DNA from: UBA2334 sp049653005
GTDB lineage: Bacteria > Pseudomonadota > Gammaproteobacteria > Burkholderiales > Burkholderiaceae_C
NCBI GenBank assembly: GCA_049653005.1
Contig: JBASFL010000099.1
Location: 1 to 15,135 of the forward strand
Length of the DNA: 15,135 bases
Direction of reading: 5' to 3'
Under the pieces are notes generated by a model. The model had not been told where the DNA came from. It did no database searches and worked only from the letters and a program-made list of their open reading frames with translations. The position numbers were made by a program, and so were the translations under genes. This document shows, piece after piece, positions 1 through 6,523 of the stretch (position 1 is the stretch's first letter; the number at the start of each line of letters is the position of its first letter).

Positions 1-1203
1 CCCCCCGCCCTGCGCGTGTGGGGCCGCGCGGGCGTGCCCGACGCGGCGCGCTCACGCCCCGACCAGCAGTTTGCCTATGTGAACGGGCGCTTTGTGCGCG
101 ACAAGGTCATCACCCACGCCGCCCGCAGCGCCTACGAAGACGTGCTGCACGGCCAGCGCCAGCCGGTGTACGCGCTGTTCATCCAGGTGGACCCGGCGCG
201 GGTGGACGTGAACGTGCACCCCACCAAAATCGAGGTGCGCTTTCGCGACAGCCGCGAGGTGCACCAGGCCGTGCGCAAGGCCGTGGACAGCGCCCTGGCC
301 GCCCCGCGCGCGGGGCAGGCACCGGCAGAAGCGGGCCAGCCAGCGCCCGCCCCTGCACCAGCCTTCATGCCTGCATTTTTCAAGCCAAATGTGCCCCCAG
401 CGCTTGCCCCACAAGCGCAGACAGCTATTGCTTTTGCAGACCGGCCTGCGCCCACATTCCCCGCCTGGACGGCCCCCAACACACGCCCTGACACCCGCCC
501 CGGCCAGCGCCCCCTGCAAGCGCACGAGCTGCAAGCCCTGTGGGCCCCCACCGAAGCCCCGTTGCCCGCGGTCACCCCAGCCACAGAGCCGCCTGACCCC
601 ACAGCGGTGTGGCCCCTGGGCCGCGCCCTGGCGCAGCTGCACGGCGTGTACATCCTTGCGGAAAACGCCCAGGGCCTGGTGCTGGTGGACATGCACGCCG
701 CGCACGAACGCATCGTGTACGAGCGCCTGAAAACCCAATTGGGCGACGGCAACCAGGGCACTGCCATTCCCAGCCAGCCGCTGCTGATACCCGCCACCTT
801 TGCCGCCACGCCCCAAGAGGTGGCCACCGCCGAAGGCAACGCCGATGCACTGGCCCAACTGGGGCTGGAAATCACCGCGTTTTCGCCCAAAACCCTGGCC
901 GTGCGCGCCGTGCCCTCGGCCCTGGCGCAAGGCAATGCGGTGGAGCTGGCCCGCAGCGTGTTGGCCGAGCTGGCCCAGCACGACGCCAGCACGCTGGTGC
1001 AACGCGCCCACCACGAACTGCTGGCCACCATGGCCTGCCACGGCGCGGTGCGCGCCAACCGCCGCCTGACGCTGGAAGAAATGAACGGCCTGCTGCGCCA
1101 GATGGAAGCCACCGAACGCAGCGACCAATGCAACCACGGCCGCCCCACCTGGCGCCAACTGTCGATGAAAGAGCTGGACGCGCTGTTTTTGCGCGGCCGC
1201 TGA
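1..1203 (+). CDS. mutL: DNA mismatch repair protein MutL, 5'-truncated by window edge
   Basis: MutL couples MutS mismatch recognition to strand incision and excision. The frame is open from the first base, so the N-terminal ATPase part lies outside the window. What remains starts in the transducer domain, with the family motif DVNVHPTKIEVRF near 208-246. It continues through a long Pro/Ala-rich linker (about 300-600) to the C-terminal dimerisation domain. That domain carries DMHAAHERIVYE (688-723), which fits the DQHA(x)2E(x)4E metal-binding motif of endonuclease-type MutL, plus ACHGAVRA (about 1033) and CNHGRP (1129-1146). This protein is therefore expected to nick DNA itself, as in bacteria without MutH. 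A palindromic repeat copy sits inside the linker (about 376-433). The gene ends 6 bp before the MFS gene, so co-transcription is likely. Identification is secure. Confidence 0.96.
   Translation, partial: PPALRVWGRAGVPDAARSRPDQQFAYVNGRFVRDKVITHAARSAYEDVLHGQRQPVYALFIQVDPARVDVNVHPTKIEVRFRDSREVHQAVRKAVDSALAAPRAGQAPAEAGQPAPAPAPAFMPAFFKPNVPPALAPQAQTAIAFADRPAPTFPAWTAPNTRPDTRPGQRPLQAHELQALWAPTEAPLPAVTPATEPPDPTAVWPLGRALAQLHGVYILAENAQGLVLVDMHAAHERIVYERLKTQLGDGNQGTAIPSQPLLIPATFAATPQEVATAEGNADALAQLGLEITAFSPKTLAVRAVPSALAQGNAVELARSVLAELAQHDASTLVQRAHHELLATMACHGAVRANRRLTLEEMNGLLRQMEATERSDQCNHGRPTWRQLSMKELDALFLRGR
376..433. repeat. Interspersed palindromic repeat copy inside the mutL linker
   Basis: The stretch contains a perfect 7-bp inverted repeat, GCGCTTG (400-406) and CAAGCGC (412-418), around a 5-base loop. 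It is flanked by a T-rich side (376-380) and AGCTATTG...CTTTT (424-435). On the complement, ATAGCTGTCTGCGCTT (413-428) matches ATAGCTAGTTGCGCTT at 8651-8666 in 13 of 16 positions. The architecture resembles a repeat I recall as widespread between genes in Comamonadaceae. Here it is translated in frame as part of the flexible MutL linker. Assignment to a repeat family rests on memory and the similarity between copies. Confidence 0.6.
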
Positions 1204-1209
1204 CCCCCC

Positions 1210-2430
1210 ATGAAGCCCACCCCCATGTCACCCGGTTTCGTGGTGCTGGCCTTGTCGCTGCTGCTGGGCATACAACCCATCACGACTGACCTGTATTTGC
1301 CCGCGCTGCCCGCCATCACCAGCGGGTTTGGTGCGCCGCTGTCGCAGGCGCAGCTCACGCTCACCGGCATGTTGCTGGCCTTTGGTTGCTCGCAAATGGT
1401 GTGGGGCCCGCTGTCTGACCGGTTTGGCCGCCGCCCCATCTTGTTGGCCGGGCTGGGCCTTTACACCCTCACCGCCATCGGTGCGGCGCTGAGCGCCCAC
1501 ATGGCGGCCCTGGTGGTGTGGCGCGTGCTGCAAGGCGCGGCCATGGGTGCGGTGGTGATGGCGGGCCGCGCCATCGTGCGCGACCTGTACCAGCCCGAAC
1601 AGGGCGCCCGCGTGCTCAGCAAAGCGCTCAGTGGGCTGGGCATCATTGCGGCGTTCAGCGCCCCCTTGGGTGGCTGGGTGGCCAGCACCTGGGGCTGGCG
1701 GGCAGCGCTGGGCGTGCCAGCGGTGTTTGGAGTGGGCGTGCTGGTGCTGCTGGCCCTGCGCTTCAAAGAAACCGTGGCCCAGCCCAACCCGCAGGCGCTG
1801 CAACCCGCCGTGCTGTGGCGCACCTGGGGCGGCATTGTCAGCAACCCCGTGTTCTGGACGTATGCGCTGCTGGCCACGGCCAGCTACGCCGGGCTGTTCA
1901 CGTTTCTGGGCGCGTCGAGTTTTGTGTTCATTGACGTGCTGGGCGTCAGCCGCGTGGCCTATGGCTGGACGCTTTTCACCATGGCCTGCAGCTACCTGGC
2001 GGGCACGTTTTTGTGCCGCCACCTGCTGCCCCGCATGGGCGTGCGGCGCACGGTGTGGCTGGGTGGCTTCATCAGCCTGGGCAGCGCCAGCGTGCTGGCC
2101 CTGCTGCCCCACCTGGGGCTGACACACCCGCTGGGCATTTTGTTGCCCTATTGCGTGTTCATGGTGGGCCACGGCATTCACCAGCCGTGTGGGCAAAGCG
2201 GCTCGGTGGGGCCGTTTCCGCACGCGGCCGGGGCAGCATCTGCCCTCAGCGGCATGCTGATGATGCTGGCCGCTTTTGCCATGGGCAGCTGGCTGGGCTG
2301 GCGCATGGACGGCACGGTGTACCCCCTCACACACGGCATCTGGTTCTGGGCCGTGTGCATTGCGTTCATTGTGTGGGTGCTGGTGCCGCGCTACGGCTCG
2401 CCCCGCAACCCACCCCAGCGCGTGCCATGA
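1210..2430 (+). CDS. Bcr/CflA-family MFS drug-efflux transporter
   Basis: This is a predicted inner-membrane, proton-coupled efflux protein of the 12-helix DHA1 type. The 406 residues fit the usual Bcr/CflA length. The N-terminus carries DLYLPALP (27-34), typical of this subfamily. MFS motif A is seen as GPLSDRFGRR (66-75), followed by RAIVRDLY (120-127) in the loop after helix 4. Long hydrophobic segments run throughout. The ATG at 1210 lies 6 bp after the mutL stop. A second in-frame ATG five codons on (1225) is an equally possible start, and neither has a clear ribosome binding site. Its stop overlaps the miaA start as ATGA, so expression of the two is probably coupled. The substrate cannot be predicted from sequence; the family exports bicyclomycin, sulfonamides, chloramphenicol or small metabolites. 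Confidence 0.9.
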   Translation: MKPTPMSPGFVVLALSLLLGIQPITTDLYLPALPAITSGFGAPLSQAQLTLTGMLLAFGCSQMVWGPLSDRFGRRPILLAGLGLYTLTAIGAALSAHMAALVVWRVLQGAAMGAVVMAGRAIVRDLYQPEQGARVLSKALSGLGIIAAFSAPLGGWVASTWGWRAALGVPAVFGVGVLVLLALRFKETVAQPNPQALQPAVLWRTWGGIVSNPVFWTYALLATASYAGLFTFLGASSFVFIDVLGVSRVAYGWTLFTMACSYLAGTFLCRHLLPRMGVRRTVWLGGFISLGSASVLALLPHLGLTHPLGILLPYCVFMVGHGIHQPCGQSGSVGPFPHAAGAASALSGMLMMLAAFAMGSWLGWRMDGTVYPLTHGIWFWAVCIAFIVWVLVPRYGSPRNPPQRVP

Positions 2431-3398
2431 CCACCCAAAGCCTGTCCCCCATCGCCCTGGTGGGCCCCACCGCGTCGGGCAAAAGCGCGGTGTCGCTGGC
2501 CCTGGCACAACGCTGGCCGCTGGAAATCATCAGCGTCGATTCGGCCCTGGTGTACCGGGGCATGGACATTGGCACCGCCAAACCCACGCAACAAGAGCTG
2601 GCGCAGGTGCCCCACCACCTCATCGACATTCGCGACCCGGCCCAAGCCTACAGCGCCGCCGAGTTTGCAGCCGACGCCACGCGGCTGGTGGCCGACATTC
2701 AAGCCCGGGGCAAACGCCCCCTGCTGGTGGGCGGCACCATGCTCTACCTGAAGGCCCTGCTGCAACCGCTGGACGACATGCCCCCGGCGCAACCCGAGCT
2801 GCGTGCCGCCATCGAGGCCGAAGCCGCGACCGAAGGCTGGCACGCCCTGCACGCCCAGCTGGCCGAGGTGGACCCGCCCACCGCCCAGCGCCTCAGCCCC
2901 AATGACAGCCAGCGCGTGGGCCGCGCCCTGGAGGTGTGGCGCGCCACGGGGCGGCCGCTGTCCGGCTTCCACGCGGGTGGCGACAAAACCAAAGGCATGG
3001 CCATGCCCGTCATCAGCCTGGAGCCCACCGACCGCGCCTGGCTGCACCACCGCATTGCCCAGCGCTTCGAGGCCATGCTGGCCCAAGGCCTGGTGGCAGA
3101 AGTGCAGGCCCTGATGGCCCGCCCCGACCTGCACCCCGACCTGCCCAGCATGCGCTGCGTGGGCTACCGCCAGGTGTGGGAAGCCTTTCAAAATGCAGAG
3201 CTTGAAAACCATACCCATCAAGCGCTGGGTGCCAAAAACATTCAAAAACTCAAAGACACCGGCACAGCCGCCACCCGCCAACTGGCCAAACGCCAGCTGA
3301 CCTGGCTGCGCGGCATGCCCGAGCGTTGGGTGGAAGCGTGCGACGCGCCGGGGTTGGTGGAGCGCGTGGGGCTGCGGGTGGCGGGGGTTTGGGGCTGA
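2427..3398 (+). CDS. miaA: tRNA dimethylallyltransferase MiaA
   Basis: MiaA transfers a dimethylallyl group to N6 of A37 in tRNAs that read UNN codons. The 323-residue protein begins MTTQSLSPIALVGPTASGKS, with the P-loop GPTASGKS at 13-20. It then has SVDSALVYRGMDIGTAKP (36-53), which includes the conserved Asp, and PNDSQRVGRALEVW and GYRQVW (from 246) further on. ATRQLAKRQLTWLRG is near the C-terminus. The ATG at 2427 is chosen because it places the P-loop at its usual position; the frame stays open upstream only within the MFS gene. Between GYRQVWE and ATRQLAKRQ the protein is roughly a dozen residues longer than E. coli MiaA. That extra segment coincides with an interspersed repeat copy (about 3196-3238). 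Identification is secure. Confidence 0.96.
   Translation: MTTQSLSPIALVGPTASGKSAVSLALAQRWPLEIISVDSALVYRGMDIGTAKPTQQELAQVPHHLIDIRDPAQAYSAAEFAADATRLVADIQARGKRPLLVGGTMLYLKALLQPLDDMPPAQPELRAAIEAEAATEGWHALHAQLAEVDPPTAQRLSPNDSQRVGRALEVWRATGRPLSGFHAGGDKTKGMAMPVISLEPTDRAWLHHRIAQRFEAMLAQGLVAEVQALMARPDLHPDLPSMRCVGYRQVWEAFQNAELENHTHQALGAKNIQKLKDTGTAATRQLAKRQLTWLRGMPERWVEACDAPGLVERVGLRVAGVWG
3196..3238 (+). repeat. Interspersed repeat copy inside miaA
   Basis: CAAGCGCTGGGTGCCAAAAA at 3219-3238 is an exact 20/20 match to the complement of 14837-14856, which lies between genes. The similarity continues upstream: GAGCTTGAAAACC here against TAGCTACAAAACC on the complement of the other copy, 10 of 13 identical. 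The copy encodes roughly MiaA residues 257-271, the part that is extra relative to the family. Confidence 0.75.
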
Positions 3399-3458
3399 AA
3401 AAAGAGATGGCATGATGTCGCGCAACCAATAAAAAGCTTTCAGGGCGGCGCGGTTTTC
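3399..3458. other. Short gap between miaA and the accessory run
   Basis: This 60-bp spacer has no convincing hairpin terminator and no promoter boxes that I can defend. It is A-rich in places (3429-3435). It marks the switch from the core mutL-MFS-miaA genes to the accessory nuclease/helicase run. Confidence 0.4.
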
Positions 3459-5288
3459 ATGGCAATTCTTATTCCCAGTATGGGTGCGTGCGTGGCACGC
3501 ATGACCAGCGGCGAACGCCGCGTGGCCGAGCGGCTGGAAGCCAAGCTCGATGCCGACTACCTGTTGTGGTACGACGTGCCTGTGGGCCCACGGCACACCC
3601 ACCCCGACTTTGTGGTGCTGCACCCCAGCCGGGGCATTCTGGTGCTGGAGGTGAAAGACTGGAAGCTGTCCACCGTCCAGCAGGCCGATAAAAACGACTG
3701 GGTGATTGCGCCAGACGGCATCCCCAAAACCGTGGCCAGCCCGCTGGCGCAGGCCCGCCAATACGCCCACCAAATCGTCAACGCGCTGGAGCGCGACCCG
3801 CAACTGGTGCAGGCCGAAGGCCGCCACGCGGGCAAGCTGACGTTTCCGTGGAGCTACGGCGTGGTGCTGGCCAACATCACCCGCAAACAGTTTGACGACA
3901 GCGAACTGCACCGCGCCCTGGAGCCCCAGCGCGTCATTTGCCAAGACGAAATGCTGGACAGCGTTGACCCCGAAGACCTGCAAAGCCGCCTGTGGACCAT
4001 GTTCCCCTACGGCATGCGCGGGGTCATCACCCTGCCCCAGCTGGACCGGGTGCGCTGGATCATGTTCCCCCAAGTGCGGGTGCAAACCACAAGCGACCTG
4101 TTTGACGACACCCAAGCCGAGGCCGAACTGCCCAGCATCATGCGGGTGATGGACCTGCAGCAAGAGCAGCTGGCCCGCAGCTTGGGCGACGGGCACCGTG
4201 TCATCCACGGCGTGGCGGGCTCGGGCAAGACGATGATCTTGGGCTACCGCGCCGAATACCTGGCCAAGGCCTGCACCCCGGCCAGCAAACCCATCCTCAT
4301 CCTCTGCTTTAACGAGCCGCTGGGCGTGAAGCTGGCCAGCGTGATGGACGCCAAAGGCCTGAGCGACCGCGTGCATGTGCGGCACTTTCACAAATGGTGC
4401 CGCCAGCAGCTGGTGGCCTACGGGCAAGAGCTGCCGCAGCCCAGCCTGCCCACCGATGTGAAGATGGCCGACATGGTGGACCGCGTTATCCGCGCCGTGG
4501 AGCGCAGCCAGATCCCCGGCGGCCAATACCAAGCGGTGATGATCGACGAAGGCCACGACTTCGCGCCCGAGTGGCTCAAGCTCGTCACCCAAATGGTGGA
4601 CCCCGCCACCAACAGCCTGCTGGTGCTGTGCGACGACGCACAAAGCATTTACGAACGCGCGCGCAGCAAACAGTTCAGCTTCAAGAGCGTGGGCATTCAG
4701 GCGCAGGGGCGCACCACCATTTTGAAAATCAACTACCGCAACACGAAGCAGATTCTGCAAACCGCCAGCCTGGTGGCGGCCGACCTGCTGACCGCAGACG
4801 ACAAAGACGACGACGGCATTCCTCTGCTCAAACCCGTGAGCTGCGGGCGCGAAGGGCAAGCGCCCGTCATCATCCAAATGCCCACCCTGCGCGACGAAGC
4901 GTTTGCCATCGCCGACCACCTGGCCAGCGCCTACAAAGAAGGCCACGCCTGGGGCGACATGGCGGTGCTGTGCGCAAACACCAAGACGCGCGACCTGTGC
5001 GCTCGCACCCTGGCGCAACGCAAGCTACCAGTAGAGAACCGACGGGGAAGTGGCGACTTTGACCCCACCAGCAACAAGATCAAGGTGATGACCATGAAGG
5101 CCAGCAAAGGCCTGGAGTTCCCCGTGGTGGCGCTACCCGGAGTGGGGCATATGCCTGCGGCGGGGGAGGACGAGAAGGAAGCGGCGCGGGTGTTTTATGT
5201 GGCGGCCACGCGGGCTACGCAGAGGTTGGTAATTACCGTTAGTGGCGGGGCGAAATTTGCTTCTCAACTGACAACTACAAATACTTAG
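3459..5288 (+). CDS. NERD nuclease-domain superfamily 1 (UvrD-like) helicase
   Basis: This is a 609-residue two-part protein predicted to bind, unwind and possibly cut DNA. The N-terminus begins MAILIPSMGACVARMTSGER and leads into a NERD (nuclease-related) domain. Its HPDFVVLHPSRGILVLEVKDW stretch supplies a D50...E64-x-K66 nuclease-type signature. The helicase part shows Walker A GVAGSGKT (251-258), motif II DEGHDF (363-368), DDAQSIY (392-398), NYRN (425-428), motif V KASKGLEFPVV (547-557) and motif VI VAATRATQRL (581-590). The start matches the conserved N-terminus of the family, although the ribosome binding site is weak. Codon use is host-like until about 5225; the last 20 codons become A/T-rich. 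It ends 8 bp before the DCL gene. Its role is unproven. Related proteins occur in defence islands, so a part in phage or plasmid restriction is a reasonable inference. Confidence 0.9.
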   Translation: MAILIPSMGACVARMTSGERRVAERLEAKLDADYLLWYDVPVGPRHTHPDFVVLHPSRGILVLEVKDWKLSTVQQADKNDWVIAPDGIPKTVASPLAQARQYAHQIVNALERDPQLVQAEGRHAGKLTFPWSYGVVLANITRKQFDDSELHRALEPQRVICQDEMLDSVDPEDLQSRLWTMFPYGMRGVITLPQLDRVRWIMFPQVRVQTTSDLFDDTQAEAELPSIMRVMDLQQEQLARSLGDGHRVIHGVAGSGKTMILGYRAEYLAKACTPASKPILILCFNEPLGVKLASVMDAKGLSDRVHVRHFHKWCRQQLVAYGQELPQPSLPTDVKMADMVDRVIRAVERSQIPGGQYQAVMIDEGHDFAPEWLKLVTQMVDPATNSLLVLCDDAQSIYERARSKQFSFKSVGIQAQGRTTILKINYRNTKQILQTASLVAADLLTADDKDDDGIPLLKPVSCGREGQAPVIIQMPTLRDEAFAIADHLASAYKEGHAWGDMAVLCANTKTRDLCARTLAQRKLPVENRRGSGDFDPTSNKIKVMTMKASKGLEFPVVALPGVGHMPAAGEDEKEAARVFYVAATRATQRLVITVSGGAKFASQLTTTNT

Positions 5289-5296
5289 GGAGACAT

Positions 5297-5602
5297 ATGG
5301 GACGAGCTATTCCATTGGATATCGGATCAATGCATTTTGCAAAAAAGGCAGATGCAATTGAGTATGTACGAAAGCTAATTGGGAAATACCGCATTGGAAG
5401 TTTCCTTGATGCAGAAGATACTTACTTTTGCTTAGCGCTTTTCGCCCGGCACTCACACTTTTCAGAAAAAGCAGGATCGGGAATTAAGGCGATTGAAGTT
5501 CGCCGGGATGAGTACGGAAACAAACATTTCCAGATACACCGCACTGATGGAACCAATATAGACATTAGCTGGGTTCATTGCATAACACCAAAAGGCGAAT
5601 AG
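5297..5602 (+). CDS. DCL-family (DUF3223) small protein, first gene of the Hachiman operon
   Basis: This 101-residue protein fits the DCL/DUF3223 domain, which fills nearly its whole length. Visible family features are an N-terminal F-x-x-K-x-D-A segment, EKAGSGIKAIEVR in the middle, and HFQIHRTDGTNIDISWVHCI near the end (compare the family's G-x-GI ... F-x-x-x-R-x-DG-S-x-x-DFS-x-x-C pattern). In plants DCL is needed for chloroplast rRNA processing, and DCL-like domains occur at the C-termini of the RNA polymerase IV and V large subunits. The bacterial function is unknown. The ATG at 5297 has a good Shine-Dalgarno, AGGGAGA, ending 3-4 bases upstream of it. Its stop is 1 bp from the hamA start, so translation is probably coupled. 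Low G+C and codon use match hamA and hamB, not the NERD gene. Family assignment is fairly sure; a defence role is inferred from position. Confidence 0.75.
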   Translation: MGRAIPLDIGSMHFAKKADAIEYVRKLIGKYRIGSFLDAEDTYFCLALFARHSHFSEKAGSGIKAIEVRRDEYGNKHFQIHRTDGTNIDISWVHCITPKGE

Positions 5603-5603
5603 C

Positions 5604-6521
5604 GTGAATTTTGAAATTCTTATCGATGATTCATTTGCACAAGTTGATAAGCAGTCGCAGCTTTCGCCCATACATAACAAATACGTACTCAGCTTAGCCA
5701 ACGATTTTGAAGATGGCAAATGGCGCTATCAGAAATTCGAAAGCTTTATTTGGGACAACATCGCAGAAACATCCCTTTCTACAAGAGAACGTGCCAGCCT
5801 TATCGACAAGTCGCACTCAACACTAATTGCAGCCGCTAAGAATCTTCGGTTAACGGATAGCGACAAAGACATCGGCAAAGGAAGCGAGTTAGCTGAGATT
5901 GTTTTATATGGGCTTATGAAACATCACTACAAAGCATTACCTGTAGTGCCGAAGATTTTCTACAAACAAAATGCACAGGACAACGCGAAGGGAGCGGACA
6001 GTGTGCGCATCGTCGTGGATCAATCGGGTGACTTCACCTTGTGGTTTGGTGAAGCCAAGTTTTTCAACAGCATTGAGGATGCACGACTCGGATCAATTAT
6101 TGAATCGGTCGGCAATTCTTTACAAACCAATAAATTAAGAAAAGAGAACAGCATCATCACAAATGTGCGAGAAATTCAGGAACTAATAGCCGATCCGGAA
6201 CTTAACAAGAAAATTGTGGATGCCCTATCCAACCAACTTTCGATTGACATTCTGAAGCCGCGAATACACATACCAATATTGCTACTTCATGAATGCGTAA
6301 TCACCGAAGGTTGCGGTGAAATGACCGACGCTTACAAGCTGGAGCTAGCCGAGTTCCACCGCGATAGATCTATAGCTTACTTCCAAGCACAACTTGCAAA
6401 AATTGGGGGCATTCCCAAGTATGAATTCATACGCTTTCATTTGATAATTTTTCCCGTTCCGAACAAGAAAAATATCGTCGACAAATTCGTTGCCAACGTC
6501 GTTCATTTCAAAGGAGCATAG
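5604..6521 (+). CDS. hamA: Hachiman anti-phage protein HamA (DUF1837)
   Basis: HamA is the nuclease-fold effector subunit of Hachiman and works in complex with the helicase HamB. The 305-residue protein has the family's GSELAEIVLYGLM (93-105), then NAKGADSVRI (127-136) and LWFGEAKFF (146-154). Together these give a PD-(D/E)xK-like set: E95, D132, E150 and K152. The C-terminal half keeps HIPILLLHE (222-230) and closes with a predicted beta strand, FIRFHLIIFPVP (275-286). The start is GTG at 5604, 1 bp after the DCL stop, with AAGGCG upstream. The stop is 2 bp before hamB. Low G+C and use of ATA/TTA/AGA-type codons mark it as foreign to the surrounding genome. All expected catalytic residues appear present, so the protein should be active. 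Confidence 0.88.
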   Translation: MNFEILIDDSFAQVDKQSQLSPIHNKYVLSLANDFEDGKWRYQKFESFIWDNIAETSLSTRERASLIDKSHSTLIAAAKNLRLTDSDKDIGKGSELAEIVLYGLMKHHYKALPVVPKIFYKQNAQDNAKGADSVRIVVDQSGDFTLWFGEAKFFNSIEDARLGSIIESVGNSLQTNKLRKENSIITNVREIQELIADPELNKKIVDALSNQLSIDILKPRIHIPILLLHECVITEGCGEMTDAYKLELAEFHRDRSIAYFQAQLAKIGGIPKYEFIRFHLIIFPVPNKKNIVDKFVANVVHFKGA

Positions 6522-6523
6522 AG

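Noticed and set aside
1228..2508. Long minus-strand open frame opposite the MFS gene
   Set aside because: Mirror of a high-G+C coding region; no recognisable protein features, while the + strand encodes an obvious transporter.
2391..5018. Very long open frame (875 codons) on the minus strand
   Set aside because: It lies opposite miaA and the NERD helicase, both of which have clear family motifs; its His/Gln/Gly-rich translation is the usual mirror of high-G+C genes and shows no domain.
5261..5285. Possible -35/-10 pair (TTGCTT ... AATACT) before the DCL gene
   Set aside because: Only 3/6 and 4/6 matches, and transcription would begin at the Shine-Dalgarno site; in an A/T-rich stretch such matches arise easily.
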